From contig CM032233.1 of assembly GCA_019009955.1 (NCBI GenBank), forward strand, positions 91,714,501 to 91,778,500: a stretch of DNA of 64,000 nucleotides, written 5' to 3'. Under the pieces are notes generated by a model, which worked only from the letters and a program-made list of their open reading frames with translations, did no database searches and was not told the origin of the DNA. Shown here one piece after another: positions 37,431 through 48,100 of the stretch; the stretch's first letter is position 1, and every line of letters begins with the position of its first letter. This DNA comes from Riptortus pedestris. Taxonomy: Eukaryota > Arthropoda > Insecta > Hemiptera > Alydidae. A program made the position numbers and the translations under genes.

Positions 37431-38299
37431 CAAGAATCTGAAGTTTTTTATTGAAATCACCAGTAAAAAACGGTAAGAACTTATTTTACAACCCAATACT
37501 TTTTTTATGGTTGCCATTAATTATTATTATTTTAAATCCAATATTGAGTATTGTTTCTAGCCTTTCATAAGGTTCAATCTCGATAACTGTATTGCAGAAT
37601 TGAAATCTAGAGGACTGGTAGTTTTTTTTTCTAGTTTAAATTCATATAGGTATATAATGCATAATTCCTGAGATTTACGTAATTTTTAAAATAATAATAC
37701 AAAATTACTTGAGTATGTCATAACAAAGTGAACTTCTAATGAATTAAAATGAAATTGAAATGCCTGAAGAATAATTTAATTCATACTGCGTTAGTAAACT
37801 GGAGATGGATTGGTACATTAATCAAATTAAAAAAATATCAAGTTTCATTCATTCCAACCCATCAAATGACCTCATGGCCGGATCTCAACAATGATTACAG
37901 TATTCAAGTGAAATCACTTCTACCAGAGCAATTTAATAGTTTAAATGTATTCAGTGAATTTGTTGTAGTCCATTACCAAAAATACCCATGAAGTAAAGGG
38001 CACCGTTTCTTTAATTCAGTTTATTTCAAATATCACACGGAGTAGCTTTCACTGTAGGCGTCTAAAGTATTTAGTAGAGTCATTGCATTCCTATGTTAGG
38101 AGATTAAAAATGACCGAAGTTACGGTTCTAACCTGATTAATGCTTATGTATGTCTGTGAATTCAAAGCTGAATGCGTTCTTCTATTATTTATCAGTATTC
38201 CTTTAACGCTTCTTCTTTTATCGCAGATAATTTTTTAACATAATGAGTTCCTTTTCGGTACACTCTAATTTGGAACTCCCTACATTTCATAGTTCAGCA
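37431..38299. other. Unassigned AT-rich stretch
   Basis: An 80-codon plus frame (37749-37991) has an ordinary amino-acid mix but no motif I recognise. Nothing else is supported. Confidence 0.3.
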
Positions 38300-38313
38300 A
38301 ATGTTACATTGTA

Positions 38314-38612
38314 TTAACTGACACCAGCCAATATATTCCACAAATACTAAAATATCTAAAACACATAAACATTTACAAAAACATATAGTACAAAATAGAG
38401 TAGGTCTACAGCATATTTAAAAAGATTTAAAAGGGTTAACTTTTTTATTATATTCTTTAGACAAAGCACGGATATGAGAATCAATCAGATATTAAAGAAA
38501 TATTTTCCATAATATAAAAATAAAGTACAACAAAGGTAAGTGCACGAAGGAGTAAATACATTATTCTAATTACGCCAATCACCATCGCTGTGGGACAGAA
38601 ACCAAATAAATA
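38314..38612 (+). mobile_element. LINE 3' end insertion with 14-bp target duplication
   Basis: A 299-bp plus-strand segment matches the 3' UTR and last codons of the LINE fragment at 27963-28380, ending 'gggacagaaaccaaataaataa'. The 14-mer aatgttacattgta occurs immediately before (38300-38313) and after (38613-38626), as expected for a target-site duplication. It is a severely 5'-truncated but complete retrotransposition event. Confidence 0.85.
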
Positions 38613-38626
38613 AATGTTACATTGTA

Positions 38627-39145
38627 GTGTCTGAGAACTCCAGGAGCAAATTTTTTGATCTTTCCATTTTGTCTCTAGCTCCTCTTCCAATTCGTCAAAG
38701 TGCTTTCTTATTCCTCGGTGAGTAAATGGAGATGCTACTTGAAACATTGGTACAAGAAATGGTTTAAATCGCACTTAGAATTCACTGCGTGTGACAAATG
38801 TGTACGGGTGTTAGGGCAGTTTAGTCCCCAATACAATTAATGAACCGAATGCTTATAACTGGTGATAGTAATTATTCATTAGAAGCAACTTAGTGATGGA
38901 TGCTTATAAAATATAAGACTAAGATGAAGATCCCATCAGAAAGTTGAAGTCTGCTAAGAACTTTTTTGCAAATCATACATCTATTGTTTCTAATCACGAT
39001 TCGCCCATTTTCCTGAATTCTCACAAGTCAATGGAACAAAACTGAAGTGTAAAGTTGTAGTCTGTATACACATACTCTATTAGACATCTTGATCAAACTA
39101 TAGGCTACAGAGATGGATAACAAACAATACTAGTATCGAGAAATA
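38627..39145. other. Unassigned stretch
   Basis: A minus frame in 38481-38774 reads partly through the LINE tail. The portion outside it includes 'IRKHFDELEEELETKWKD', which looks helical but matches no family I know. No gene is supported. Confidence 0.3.
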
Positions 39146-40200
39146 ATGTTTCTACTAATATCTTTAAAAAAATACACTCTCTTTTACCTACTACCTCATC
39201 CTGAAATCATACCTTTCCGACAGACACATTCAAGTTTCTTTCGGTTCCTCAGTCTCTCCCTTATTTCCCAAATGGCAGGTCTACCACAGGGGGGCATCCT
39301 AAATCCTTTCTTAATCCTTACCTATACTGCCGACATCCCATCACATCCTGAAACCTCCCTTCTTATGTATGCAGATGATACTGCAATCTTATCGTCTAAC
39401 TCAGATCCAAATATGGCATCCGCATCTCTACAAGAACACCTAGCTCTTCTAGAATCCTTGCTGACTCAGTGGAGGATCAAGGTCAACAGCGGCAAACATG
39501 TCATGTAACAGTTACTCTCCGACGTTCCATTTGCGCTCGAGTTACACTTAAAAGCTCATAAATTCCTCAGAAATCTCAAATTAGATATCTAGGACTCACA
39601 TTAGACAAGCGACTAACTTGGAAACTTAACATCAAATTAAAAAGACATGAATTGAATAGACGGTTCAGATTTCTATTAAGACTACGTGACAATAGATCTA
39701 AACTATTACTGCATAAAAAACGATTGATTTACACAACAGTCCTCAGAAATATATGGACTTAAACTCTGTGGTTCCACCAAACCATCAAATTCCTCCAAAA
39801 TCCAAACCCTCCAATTCAGAATACTCCGCAAAATTAAAGATTCCCTATTTTAGGTATCCAATTTAACTTTCAATAATGACCGCAACATTCCTTTTGTCTA
39901 TACCCCGATATCAGATATTCCACTCATTCCTTCCCGCACATCCTAATCCCTTATTCGCGTCACTCTCTTCTGCCCATATTCCAGAAAACCCAAGACGACG
40001 TCTGATTCGTAAGTGGCCAAGAGATCTTCTTCTGTAGTGAAAGCCATAATTCTAATACGGTGTAATCCAATGCTGATTCCAATGTAGGTATTGCCAATAG
40101 ACAACCTACCACCTCAATAATCAAGACAATTTATTATTATCATACTTGTCATTTGCTTGTAATATTTATATACTGTTGCAAATAAACAAATAAATGGAAT
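39146..40200 (+). pseudogene. Jockey-like LINE reverse transcriptase, C-terminal part and tail
   Basis: The plus frame 39146-39508 has 'MAGLPQGGILNPFLILTYTA' and 'LLMYADDTAILSSNSDPN', with the catalytic YADD intact, then 'LLESLLTQWRIKVNS'. After a frameshift near 39500 it continues with 'LGLTLDKRLTWKLNI', 'ELNRRFRFLLRLRDNRSKLL' and 'RLIYTTVLRNIWT', then further breaks. The noncoding tail ends in an AAATAAATGGAATAAATGG-like repeat near 40200. It is clearly the same family as the minus-strand copy at 16440-17219 and shares the 'YTADIPSHPETSLL' stretch. It is dead through frameshifts and loss of the N-terminal half; the 5' boundary is imprecise. Confidence 0.82.
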
Positions 40201-40782
40201 AAATGGAAGGGTATGGAGATGGCCACAGGAAACACCCTGCATACCCCTATTATTAAATCTCTTCTTTTTCTTCTTATTTCCATGGAAATCTTTCTTTTTC
40301 ACGAGAACAGTTACTAGTAGATTTAATTACAAGTACCACTTCGATATAAATTAAGCAGTCGTCACGAAAACTAATCATTTTCTCAAAAAGTAGTTCTAAA
40401 ATAAAAATTGTTGATGCATTTACAAAGATCATCCGAAATTTGAAAGGCTATTCACAAGCTCAATGCTACACGGATTACGTAAGATATGTATCCCAGTGGT
40501 GTCAATTTACTTTCAGCGGTTTTACCTTAATAACTGTAGAAGGAACAAACGAATTAAAAATGAAGCATTCAAACTATTTTGTGATATTCTTGCTATATAA
40601 CCACATAGTAGGAATTAACGTTAGCTTAATGCAATACCGAAAATAACACATAAGCTCAACTAATACTGGCGTTACAGCGAAATGAGTAAAATTTGTACTT
40701 ACAAACTAGATTAACTAGATCGATTATACAATGCATTCGAAGAGATTCATAAAAATGGGGATATTTACATAGTTATTTATTA
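40201..40782. other. Unassigned AT-rich stretch
   Basis: A 68-codon plus frame (40440-40646) has no recognisable motif. No repeat ends were seen. Confidence 0.3.
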
Positions 40783-40876
40783 TACAAGTGACGAAAGTAG
40801 ATCATTTTACAACTCGAGTAAAACGTTTACCCACAATTTCACGAGAGTTGTAAATTCTACTTTCGTCACGAGTGTA
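40783..40876. repeat. Imperfect hairpin (~94 bp)
   Basis: Arms 'tgacgaaagtaga' with 'tctactttcgtca' and 'ttacaactcg' with 'cgagagttgtaa' pair around a centre of about 30 bases. The outer bases 'tacaagtg' and 'cacgagtgta' also partly pair. The function is unknown; it may be an end or centre of a small fold-back transposon. Confidence 0.6.
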
Positions 40877-41389
40877 ATATTAAATTTTTTCTGTAATCGT
40901 GTAACACATGATCAGATCTAACCAGAATCTAACCAGAATATGAATTAGGATGTTGTGAAGAATATGGTTATGGTGTTGGTAGGTTATAAGCATGGTTGTG
41001 AAAAAGGTTATAAGCATAGTTATAAAAACAACTAGTGATGGTTGTGAAGTAGTGCAGTTATAAACAAGTGCGTTATATATAAACAAGGAAGGTAATTATT
41101 ATTATATTTAAATTTTAAAATATATTGATTATTTCCACCAATAATTCATTCACATTTCAATTTATTTTGTTAAAATAAATTCTTACAATGTTAAGAAACA
41201 TTTAAAAGCATTTAATTTCCAACTTCAAATTATTTTTTAATTTATACTTATTACTAATTAAGAAAGCAATCACAAGTGAAGAAAGTGATTACTTTCTTCA
41301 TTCTATTGCAAAATGTTTCACTTTCTTCACTCATTTCAGTTTAGTAATGTTACCATTATTCAACGATTACAGAAAAATGTATATTTTGC
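40877..41389. other. Unassigned AT-rich stretch
   Basis: 'tttttctgtaatcgt' at about 40888 is answered by 'acgattacagaaaaa' near 41361, a possible 15-bp inverted pair about 490 bp apart. Short direct repeats ('aaccagaat', 'ggttataagcat') lie between. Confidence 0.35.
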
Positions 41390-41513
41390 CCCTTCCGTAA
41401 ACTCCCATTTCTTGTGATTCGTTTACAGCCATTAACAAACTCCTACATAAATGATTAAAGTATGGTCAGAATCAAACTAACATTGTCGTTACTGGAACTT
41501 TATTAGACACAAA

Positions 41514-41590
<77 letters not shown>

Positions 41591-41715
41591 CATACCATTC
41601 GAACAAATCTAAATTTTTTCATCTAATCGATACGATTTGAAGATTTCTTTTAAATAACCTTCTCATGAATACATCTTCAATAATTGATGTTTTTTTCAGG
41701 AAAACCTGTTAATAA
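41390..41715 (-). repeat. Family H repeat, ancient, 5' half
   Basis: Diverged 'ttacagccattaacaaactc', then (TA)n (41518-41586, one TG interruption), 'accattcgaacaaatctaaa', 'cgatacgatttgaagat' and 'tctcatgaatacatcttcaataattgatg', ending 'tcaggaaaacctgttaat'. Only the order of blocks identifies it. Confidence 0.6.
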
Positions 41716-42340
41716 TATTTTTATGGTTGTATCTTATATAGATTTCAGTAAAACAAATCTTAGCGAGATCTACTTTTCAAAGGAAAAATAGAGTGGATAC
41801 TAAATCAAGTTTTGAATGCCTGTGACCTTCATTCAGTAGAAAGCATAAACAGGAAGAAATCCCCCTTCCCCTCATTTCTCCATATTTATGAGAAAGATTG
41901 GCTCAGAGGATGTCAGATTATGTGAAGTTTGAAAAATGTTTTCATTCTAGTCAGCTACTGTTGGTTGTATAATACTTCTCAAGTCAAGGCTCACGTCTGA
42001 TAAACTGTTTACTCCCCGCACCGCCGCTTACATGAAATTGCACCCCATAAATTATGAAATAATCAGACAAATCCATAAAATATAAGGCTTACCCATATCA
42101 GTAGAAGCAGTCGCGACACAATCCAGTACAACTGATTTGCTACGCACGACAGCTTAATGGAGAGGCTCGGTTTCTGAGTACATGCTTCATTTAATCTTAT
42201 TATATTGTGATATCTGAATAGAATGCAAGAAACATTTTATCATGTGATTCCAAAAAGATGGTTTATTTCTCTTTTATACCCATTCCTTGCTTTCGACAAT
42301 ATTTATCTTTACAATTTACATTAAAAGTAAATAAATACAT
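41716..42340. other. Unassigned stretch
   Basis: No open frame or repeat end recognised. Confidence 0.3.
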
Positions 42341-42563
42341 GGGGGTTCAGGTTAGCCATGTGAGTTAAGGTGTTAGACTTAATCTCGCTTGGCAAACCTT
42401 GAGTGGTTGGTTCGATTCCCGCCTGTGCATTAAGAAATTATTTAATGACGAACTAATTGAATAAAATTCTTAGTACCGTTCTTAGAAACGTATGGTGGCC
42501 TATACCTAACACATCTTAATTGACCACAGTAGCACAAAGTGAACGTTAATAAATAACAACAAG
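42341..42563 (+). repeat. tRNA-derived SINE-like copy
   Basis: An A-box-like 'ttagccatgtgagttaagg' is followed by a consensus B box 'ggttcgattcc' at 42409-42419, then the same tail as the copy at 1911 ('tgacgaacta', 'aataaaattctta'). It ends in 'aataaataacaacaag', a plausible A-rich tail. The spacing between boxes is about 55 bases, longer than in a tRNA, so it is not a functional tRNA gene. Confidence 0.62.
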
Positions 42564-42740
42564 ACATAATTGACATTGAAAATGGAATAAATAATATATT
42601 TGCCGAGGATTCTTGTAGACTACTTAAAACATTTCCTGGTCGAAAATTTAAGTGAACATTTCGTTCTCGTTTCCGAACAAACCTTAATATTTATTATAGG
42701 ATCACAGACAGGTAACAATATCAAATTTCTTCATGGTAGA

Positions 42741-43628
42741 ATTTAGCAGATTTCCCTTAATGGAAATCAGCTATTGAGGTCGTGCTCATGACGCAATTTT
42801 TGAAAAATCGTCTCAAATGTCCATCGATCCCACCAAAGAGATGACGAAAATGAGGTCCGTTCAAAATTTTATACATATTTCTGGTACCGCTCTAGCGGTC
42901 GCAATTGTTATTTGATCGTTACCAAACTCGATATTTCGTCGTTTTATGTAAAAAGAAAGTTCAATAGTTGAAATCGGACAAGGGGGAGGGGGGCTTAGAG
43001 GAGGAGAAATTTGAAAATTCGAAATATCTCCGTTACTATACGTCGGACGGAAAACGTGTTTGAAATCAATCTTATTGGAAATTAATTGTACTATAAATAT
43101 TGTTATACACATTTATTCTCTATCTTGAATATTAAATGGCATATTTGCATTTTTCAGTTTCCAGACTTCTACTCATATTACATAAACAATACTCTGTTAT
43201 ATAATAAACCACATTATTCGAAGCTTAAATACCGTATTGTCAAGAGACCTTTAATATAAAAATACAGGCAAATATGGTCTGGTGACCCCCCGCCCCCCGT
43301 TTTAAGTTCTTGGACTACTAAAATTTGATTGATTGAGATACAAATTATTTTGATAAATTATAAATTACAGTATTAGATATAGTATATAGTTTTCAATAAA
43401 ATTAATATGTTATATTCTGATATATTTCAGTAATTGTTTTTTTTAAACCGTGAGATTGGCAGACCTGTTTGTTTACAGTCAGACGCTTCCCTTCAGGAGG
43501 TTTCGTACTATCGTTTGTATTTATTCACTTAGTATTCACGGTGATTTGTTACCAGTATGTAGATTTATCTATTGTTAAACCACGAGGGAAATCTGCTTAG
43601 TTTGCGCAGCCCTGCGTGACGGACTTTT
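42741..43628 (+). repeat. Family H repeat, complete long module, no microsatellite
   Basis: Starts TTTAGCAGATTTCCCTTAATGGAAATCAGCT. The 5' region is intact, but the (TA)n is reduced to 'ttttatacatattt' near 42867. Body and long module follow ('gttcttggactactaaaatttg', 'tgagattggcagacctgttt'), then GGGAAATCTGCT, a stem-loop lacking one C, and GACGGACTTTT. Thirty-seven bases separate it from the next copy. Confidence 0.92.
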
Positions 43629-43665
43629 GGTGTAGTGGCCATTATGTATCTTCCTGAGACGATTA

Positions 43666-43789
43666 TTTTAGCAGATTTCCCTTAAGGGAAATCAGCTACT
43701 GAGGTCGTACTCATGACGCGATTTTCGAAAAATTTCTTCAAATGTCCATCGATCCTACCCAGGAGATGACGAAAATGAGGTCCGTTCAA

Positions 43790-43855
<66 letters not shown>

Positions 43856-44397
43856 CTGTTAACACTCTAGCGGTCGCAATTTTTATTTAATCGTCACCAA
43901 ACTCGGTATTTAATCGTTTCATGTTAAAAGGAAGATCAAGTTCGTTAACGGCTGAAATCGGACCAGTGGGAGGGGGGGATTTTCAAAAATTCGAAATATC
44001 TCCGTTATTATGCATCGGATCGTAAAATTGTATAGAACCAATCTTATTGCAAATTAAATTTACTATAAATAATGTTCTATACATTTATTCGGTATCTTGA
44101 ATATTAACCGAGATATTTGCATTTGTATTCTGCGTGTGGTCGCCAGTAGGCTATGTTCGGACTTTCCGCCGAGAGCTCTGGTGGCCATTTCCATAACTAT
44201 TCGTCCCTTTTGAATAGGTTTAGAGGTTAGGTTAACTGTTTTTTGGGGCTAGAAACTACTGGGTTATTACGCCCTAAATAATGTTTTAGGTTTAGAGGTT
44301 TCTTACTACTACAGTTGTTATTAGGCAGATTTCTCTATTGTAAAACTTCACGTGGGAAATCTGCTTAGTTTACGCAGCCCCTGCGTGACGGACTTTT
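43666..44397 (+). repeat. Family H repeat, best-preserved copy
   Basis: Reference copy. TTTT (43666-43669), AGCAGATTTCCC (43670-43681) within the palindrome GATTTCCC-TTAA-GGGAAATC (43674-43693), 5' region, (TA)n (43794-43851), body ending 'aaccgagatatttgcatttg', and the GAGAGCTC module. Then GGGAAATCTGCT (44354-44365), stem-loop ACGCAG-CCC-CTGCGT (44372-44386) and GACGGACTTTT. It has no coding capacity. This arrangement is what I compare with HINE/DINE-1 elements. Confidence 0.95.
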
Positions 44398-44885
44398 TTA
44401 TTCTATAGGAATTGGAATGTCTATAAAACATTTAATCAATCTTTGTAAGACTATCAATTTTTAGTTAATACGTGAGAGGTCTAGATCCCCAGTTCCCCCG
44501 TTTATTTGATATCTGATTTGGTTTATCTGAAAGGGAGGCTATCAGCCACCGTGCATTGTTATATTTCATTGTATCGCCGGCACATGCAGAAATGGTGTAA
44601 GGTTGAGGAGCGAAGCACAATAGAGAGAAAATACCTATCAGAAACGGGTGGTGTTGAAGCCAGTATTTCCCTTCCGACAAATATTCCTCAGAAATCCCAT
44701 AACCCATACATAGGAGCTCAGCTTTCAATTGGAGCCCTATGGAATATCCCCTCTACAGCAGCTCCTTCCCTCCTCTCAACGCCTTCTTTCCCTTCCAACA
44801 AATGGAATTTGTCGTCCTTTCAAAACAATCCCCCCTCCCAATAAATGATGTTAAACGTGAACTACATTATTCAATTAGTATATAC

Positions 44886-44932
<47 letters not shown>
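44398..44932. other. Unassigned stretch ending in (TA)n
   Basis: Overlapping frames of 112 and 87 codons on opposite strands (44465-44844) have near-normal composition but no recognised domain. (TA)n at about 44890-44925 was the landing site of the following Helitron. Confidence 0.35.
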
Positions 44933-44933
<1 letters not shown>

Positions 44934-45563
44934 CTTTATATATATAATTCTACTGTACGTGTGTATGTCACTGAACTCCTCCTTAATGGCTGGACCGATT
45001 TGAATGATTTTTTTTGTACGCCCTGGTTGGTTTAGATTCACAAATCAGCCCGGCAGATGAAGTAGGAGTGGGTGTCGTAAGGGAGGCCTAAAATTAAAAA
45101 TAGCCTTATTTCGTTTCCTATTGATTTTTCGGCAAATGTGCACAGGATAAAAGTTGTTTATTTTGTTATGTAGACTAACTTTTGTTATATTCACTTTTGT
45201 AATATAACAAAGTATAAACGAGATATACACTAAAAAATTAAAGTGGGAGCCAACAATTTTATTGGGCACTAACGATTGAACCGAACTTAACAAAACTCTA
45301 TACGTAAATTAGCATTAATTCTTCCATGATTATAAGCTATATTAAATTTTTTAGGCTCAAATGAGAGAGGGGGTTATAAGGGAGGTCTGAATAAAAAATT
45401 CGCGATATTTTCTTTTCTTTTTGTTTTTAGGCAAACTTGCAAATACAAAATGTTGTTTTTTTGTGTTATTAAAAGTAGCTTTTGTTTTAAACATAATATT
45501 ATTAAATTTAATATCCTAATCGCTTGAATTAACATGCAGGACAACGTCTGTCGGGTCCGCTAG
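44933..45563 (+). mobile_element. Complete non-autonomous Helitron, 631 bp
   Basis: The 5' end is TCTTTATATATATAATTCTA followed by 'gtcactgaactcctcc'. The 3' end is 'gacaacgtctgtcgggtccg' then CTAG at 45560-45563. The base before is A and the base after is T, the expected A/T insertion without target duplication. The interior shares 'tttcgtttcctattg', 'aaagttgtttattttgttat' and 'aaagtgggagccaac' with the Helitrons at 9636 and 54055, although both termini differ from theirs. No protein is encoded. Confidence 0.85.
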
Positions 45564-46151
45564 TATATATATATATATATATATATTTATGTGTGTGTGT
45601 GTGTGTGTGTGCTTGTTCAAGTGGGGCGATTTATTATCAACATATTTATAAAAATGAATCCCTATTTCCCTTGGTCACGGCGTCACGTTTTAATGGCGGG
45701 ACCAATTGTTTGTTTTGTTTTGTTTGTTATCGCTGGGAGAAGGTGTCTATGAAAGAGAAAATTAAGAAAGTTCCGCGAAGCATTAAAACATTTCAGACAA
45801 CTGCCACATCTAGCTGTTGTATTTATTCACTTGATATTTACATTGGTGTTAAGTGTTACAAGTATGTAGATTTATTTATTGTAAATCTGCACTTGAGAAA
45901 TCCAGCGAGACGGATTTTCGGAATATTATGAGCCTATAAAAACATTTTTATTTGATTGATCACTAATTGTTTGTTTTGTTGTGTTTGTTATCGCTGGGAG
46001 AAGGTGTTTTTGGAAGAAATATAATAAGAAAGTTGCGCGGAACATTAACAACTTAAAGACCATATTAACTTTTCTAATGCCTGAAATAATGCTTTGGTAA
46101 TTCGGCTCCTATCGGTTACCCGGTAAACATGCACATAACATAAGGTGTTAA
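45564..46151. other. (TA)n/(TG)n tract, family H fragment and unassigned DNA
   Basis: (TA)n(TG)n at about 45564-45611 is the distal half of the Helitron target array. About 45815-45920 is a worn family H 3' part ('gtatttattcacttgatattta', 'agtatgtagatttat', 'cttgagaaatccagcgagacgg'). 'ttgttttgt.ttgttatcgctgggagaaggtgt' occurs twice (about 45710 and 45970), a local direct duplication. Confidence 0.55.
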
Positions 46152-46276
46152 GTTTAGCAGATCTGCAGTAAGGAAAATCAACTCTAGATGTCGTACTCAT
46201 GAAGCGATTTTCGAGAATTTCTTCAAATGTCCATCGATCCTACTCAGAAGTATACGAAAATAAGGTCCGTTCACTG

Positions 46277-46323
<47 letters not shown>

Positions 46324-46792
46324 GTTAACGCTCTTGCGGTCGTAATTTTTGTTTGATACCAAATTCGATATTTAAACGTTTTGTGTAGAACTAAAGATCA
46401 AGTCCTACTCATGACATAATAATAACAATCTGTTATATCATAAACCACTTAATTTCATGGTTAAATACCAAATGTTGTTTTCATTGAAACTTTGTGAGAT
46501 ATAGGGAAATATGTTTATTGATACCCCTATTCTTCTTGGGCTACTAATATCTGAGTGATTCAGCAAGAAATTATTCTGATTCATTTCAAATTACTCCAAT
46601 AGCTATAGTAAATAATTTTCAATAAAATTAATATGTATATAACATATATAATAATATAAGATATATTTCAGTAATTGTTTTTTTTTCCGGTGAAGAATAT
46701 TTCAATATATCTGTTGTATTTATTCACTTTATATTCACAGTGGTGTTATGTGTAGATTTTTTCATTGTAATTCTTCAGGTGGAAAATCGTGT
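46152..46792 (+). repeat. Family H repeat, body deleted internally
   Basis: TTTAGCAGATCTGCAGTAAGGAAAATCAAC, 5' region, (TA)n at about 46280-46321 and 'ctcttgcggtcgtaatttttg'. A deletion removes part of the body, then 'tcctactcatgacataataataac' and the long module follow. It ends at 'aggtggaaaatcgtg' without a stem-loop. Confidence 0.82.
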
Positions 46793-46825
46793 TATGAATA
46801 TTATGAGCCTATAAAACTATTTTTA

Positions 46826-46951
46826 TTTTAGCAGATTTCCCTTTCGAGTTTCGAAAAATGTCTTCAAATGTCCATCGATCCTACCCAGGAGATGACGAAA
46901 ATGAGGTCTGACCAAAATTATATATATATATTTATATCTATATCCATATTA

Positions 46952-47013
<62 letters not shown>

Positions 47014-47499
47014 TGTTAACGCTCTAGAGGTCGCAATTTTTGTTTGATCGTTACCAAACTCGGAATTTAATCATTTTATTTAAAAAGGAAGATCAAGTTC
47101 GTTAATGACTGAAATCGGACCAGTGGGAGGGGGGTTTAGAGGGTTTTTTTTGAAAATTCGAAATATCTCCGTTATTGTGCCTCGGATCGAAAAATTGTAT
47201 AAAATCAATCTTATTGCAAATAAAATGTACTATAAATATTGTTCTATACATTTATTCTGTATCTTGAATATTAACCAAGATGTTTGCATTTGTATTCAGT
47301 GTGTGGTCGGCAGGAGTCGGGGCTATGTTCGGTACTTTCCGCCGAGAGCTCTGGCGGCCGTTTCCGTAACTGATCGTCCCTCGTGAATAGGTTTAGAGAT
47401 TCCTTACTACTAAAGTTGTTATTGGGCAGATTTCTCTACTGTAATACTTCACGTGGGAAATCTGCTTAGTTTACGCAGGCCCTGCGTGACGGACATTTT
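46826..47499 (+). repeat. Family H repeat, complete, GAGAGCTC module
   Basis: TTTTAGCAGATTTCCC (second palindrome arm deleted), 5' region, interrupted (TA)n (46919-47010), body, module 'gccgagagctctggcggccg', GGGAAATCTGCT, ACGCAGGCCCTGCGT, GACGGACATTTT. Thirty-three bases separate it from the previous copy. Confidence 0.9.
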
Positions 47500-47977
47500 A
47501 GTAACATGAGCAGAAAAGTGTTAAACGTGTCAATAGGGATTGTAAACGGGGTATAAGCGTTTGTCTGGTTTATTGATGACTGATGGGTATCGAAATAGGT
47601 AGAGGGTCAGGGCTAAATGTAATTGGTCTACAGACATACCCATTCTCATTAGAACCCCCAGCTAATCTCAAAGTGTCACGAGATGTGGATGCTTTGAGCC
47701 GCCGGTTCTAGGCCATGCTTAAGGGTTAGGCCCTCCCTAGACTTTGCTATGCAAATCTACAGAAAGGGAGTTTGTAATGAACCAGCTAACTATTCCCCCT
47801 CCCTCCTTCAGTCTCCTTCAAACTATCTGAAGTCATTAACCCTATCACATCCTTAACTATTTAGCACCAAATTGCCTTGATTTCGTTCGCCCCTTAGTTT
47901 GCAATTACTAACCTAAGGCTAATGTGTATGTAATGTTTGATTCTCCCCTCTTGGAAATGGCAGAAAACCTCTTGATG
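47500..47977. other. Unassigned unique-looking stretch
   Basis: Higher GC than its flanks. No open frame above 60 codons and no repeat terminus. Confidence 0.35.
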
Positions 47978-48096
47978 AAAAATTCCATCACTCAGGGTCT
48001 GCGTAAACTAAACAGATTTCACACTTGGTGGTAAGACATACTAGTGATCACATCTCACTGCTTATTCTGAAAAACAAAAAAATACTAATTAATCGC
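47978..48096 (-). repeat. Family H repeat, 3' fragment cut by a TTAA insertion
   Basis: 'aattccatcactcagggtctgcgtaaactaaacagatttcacact' is a diverged reversed 3' terminus. It ends at the TTAA of the following element, and no continuation was found after it. Confidence 0.65.
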
Positions 48097-48100
48097 TTAA

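Noticed and set aside
43674..43693. Rho-independent terminator at the GATTTCCC-TTAA-GGGAAATC palindrome
   Set aside because: It recurs at the 5' end of every family H copy, in a eukaryotic setting, and belongs to the element's structure.
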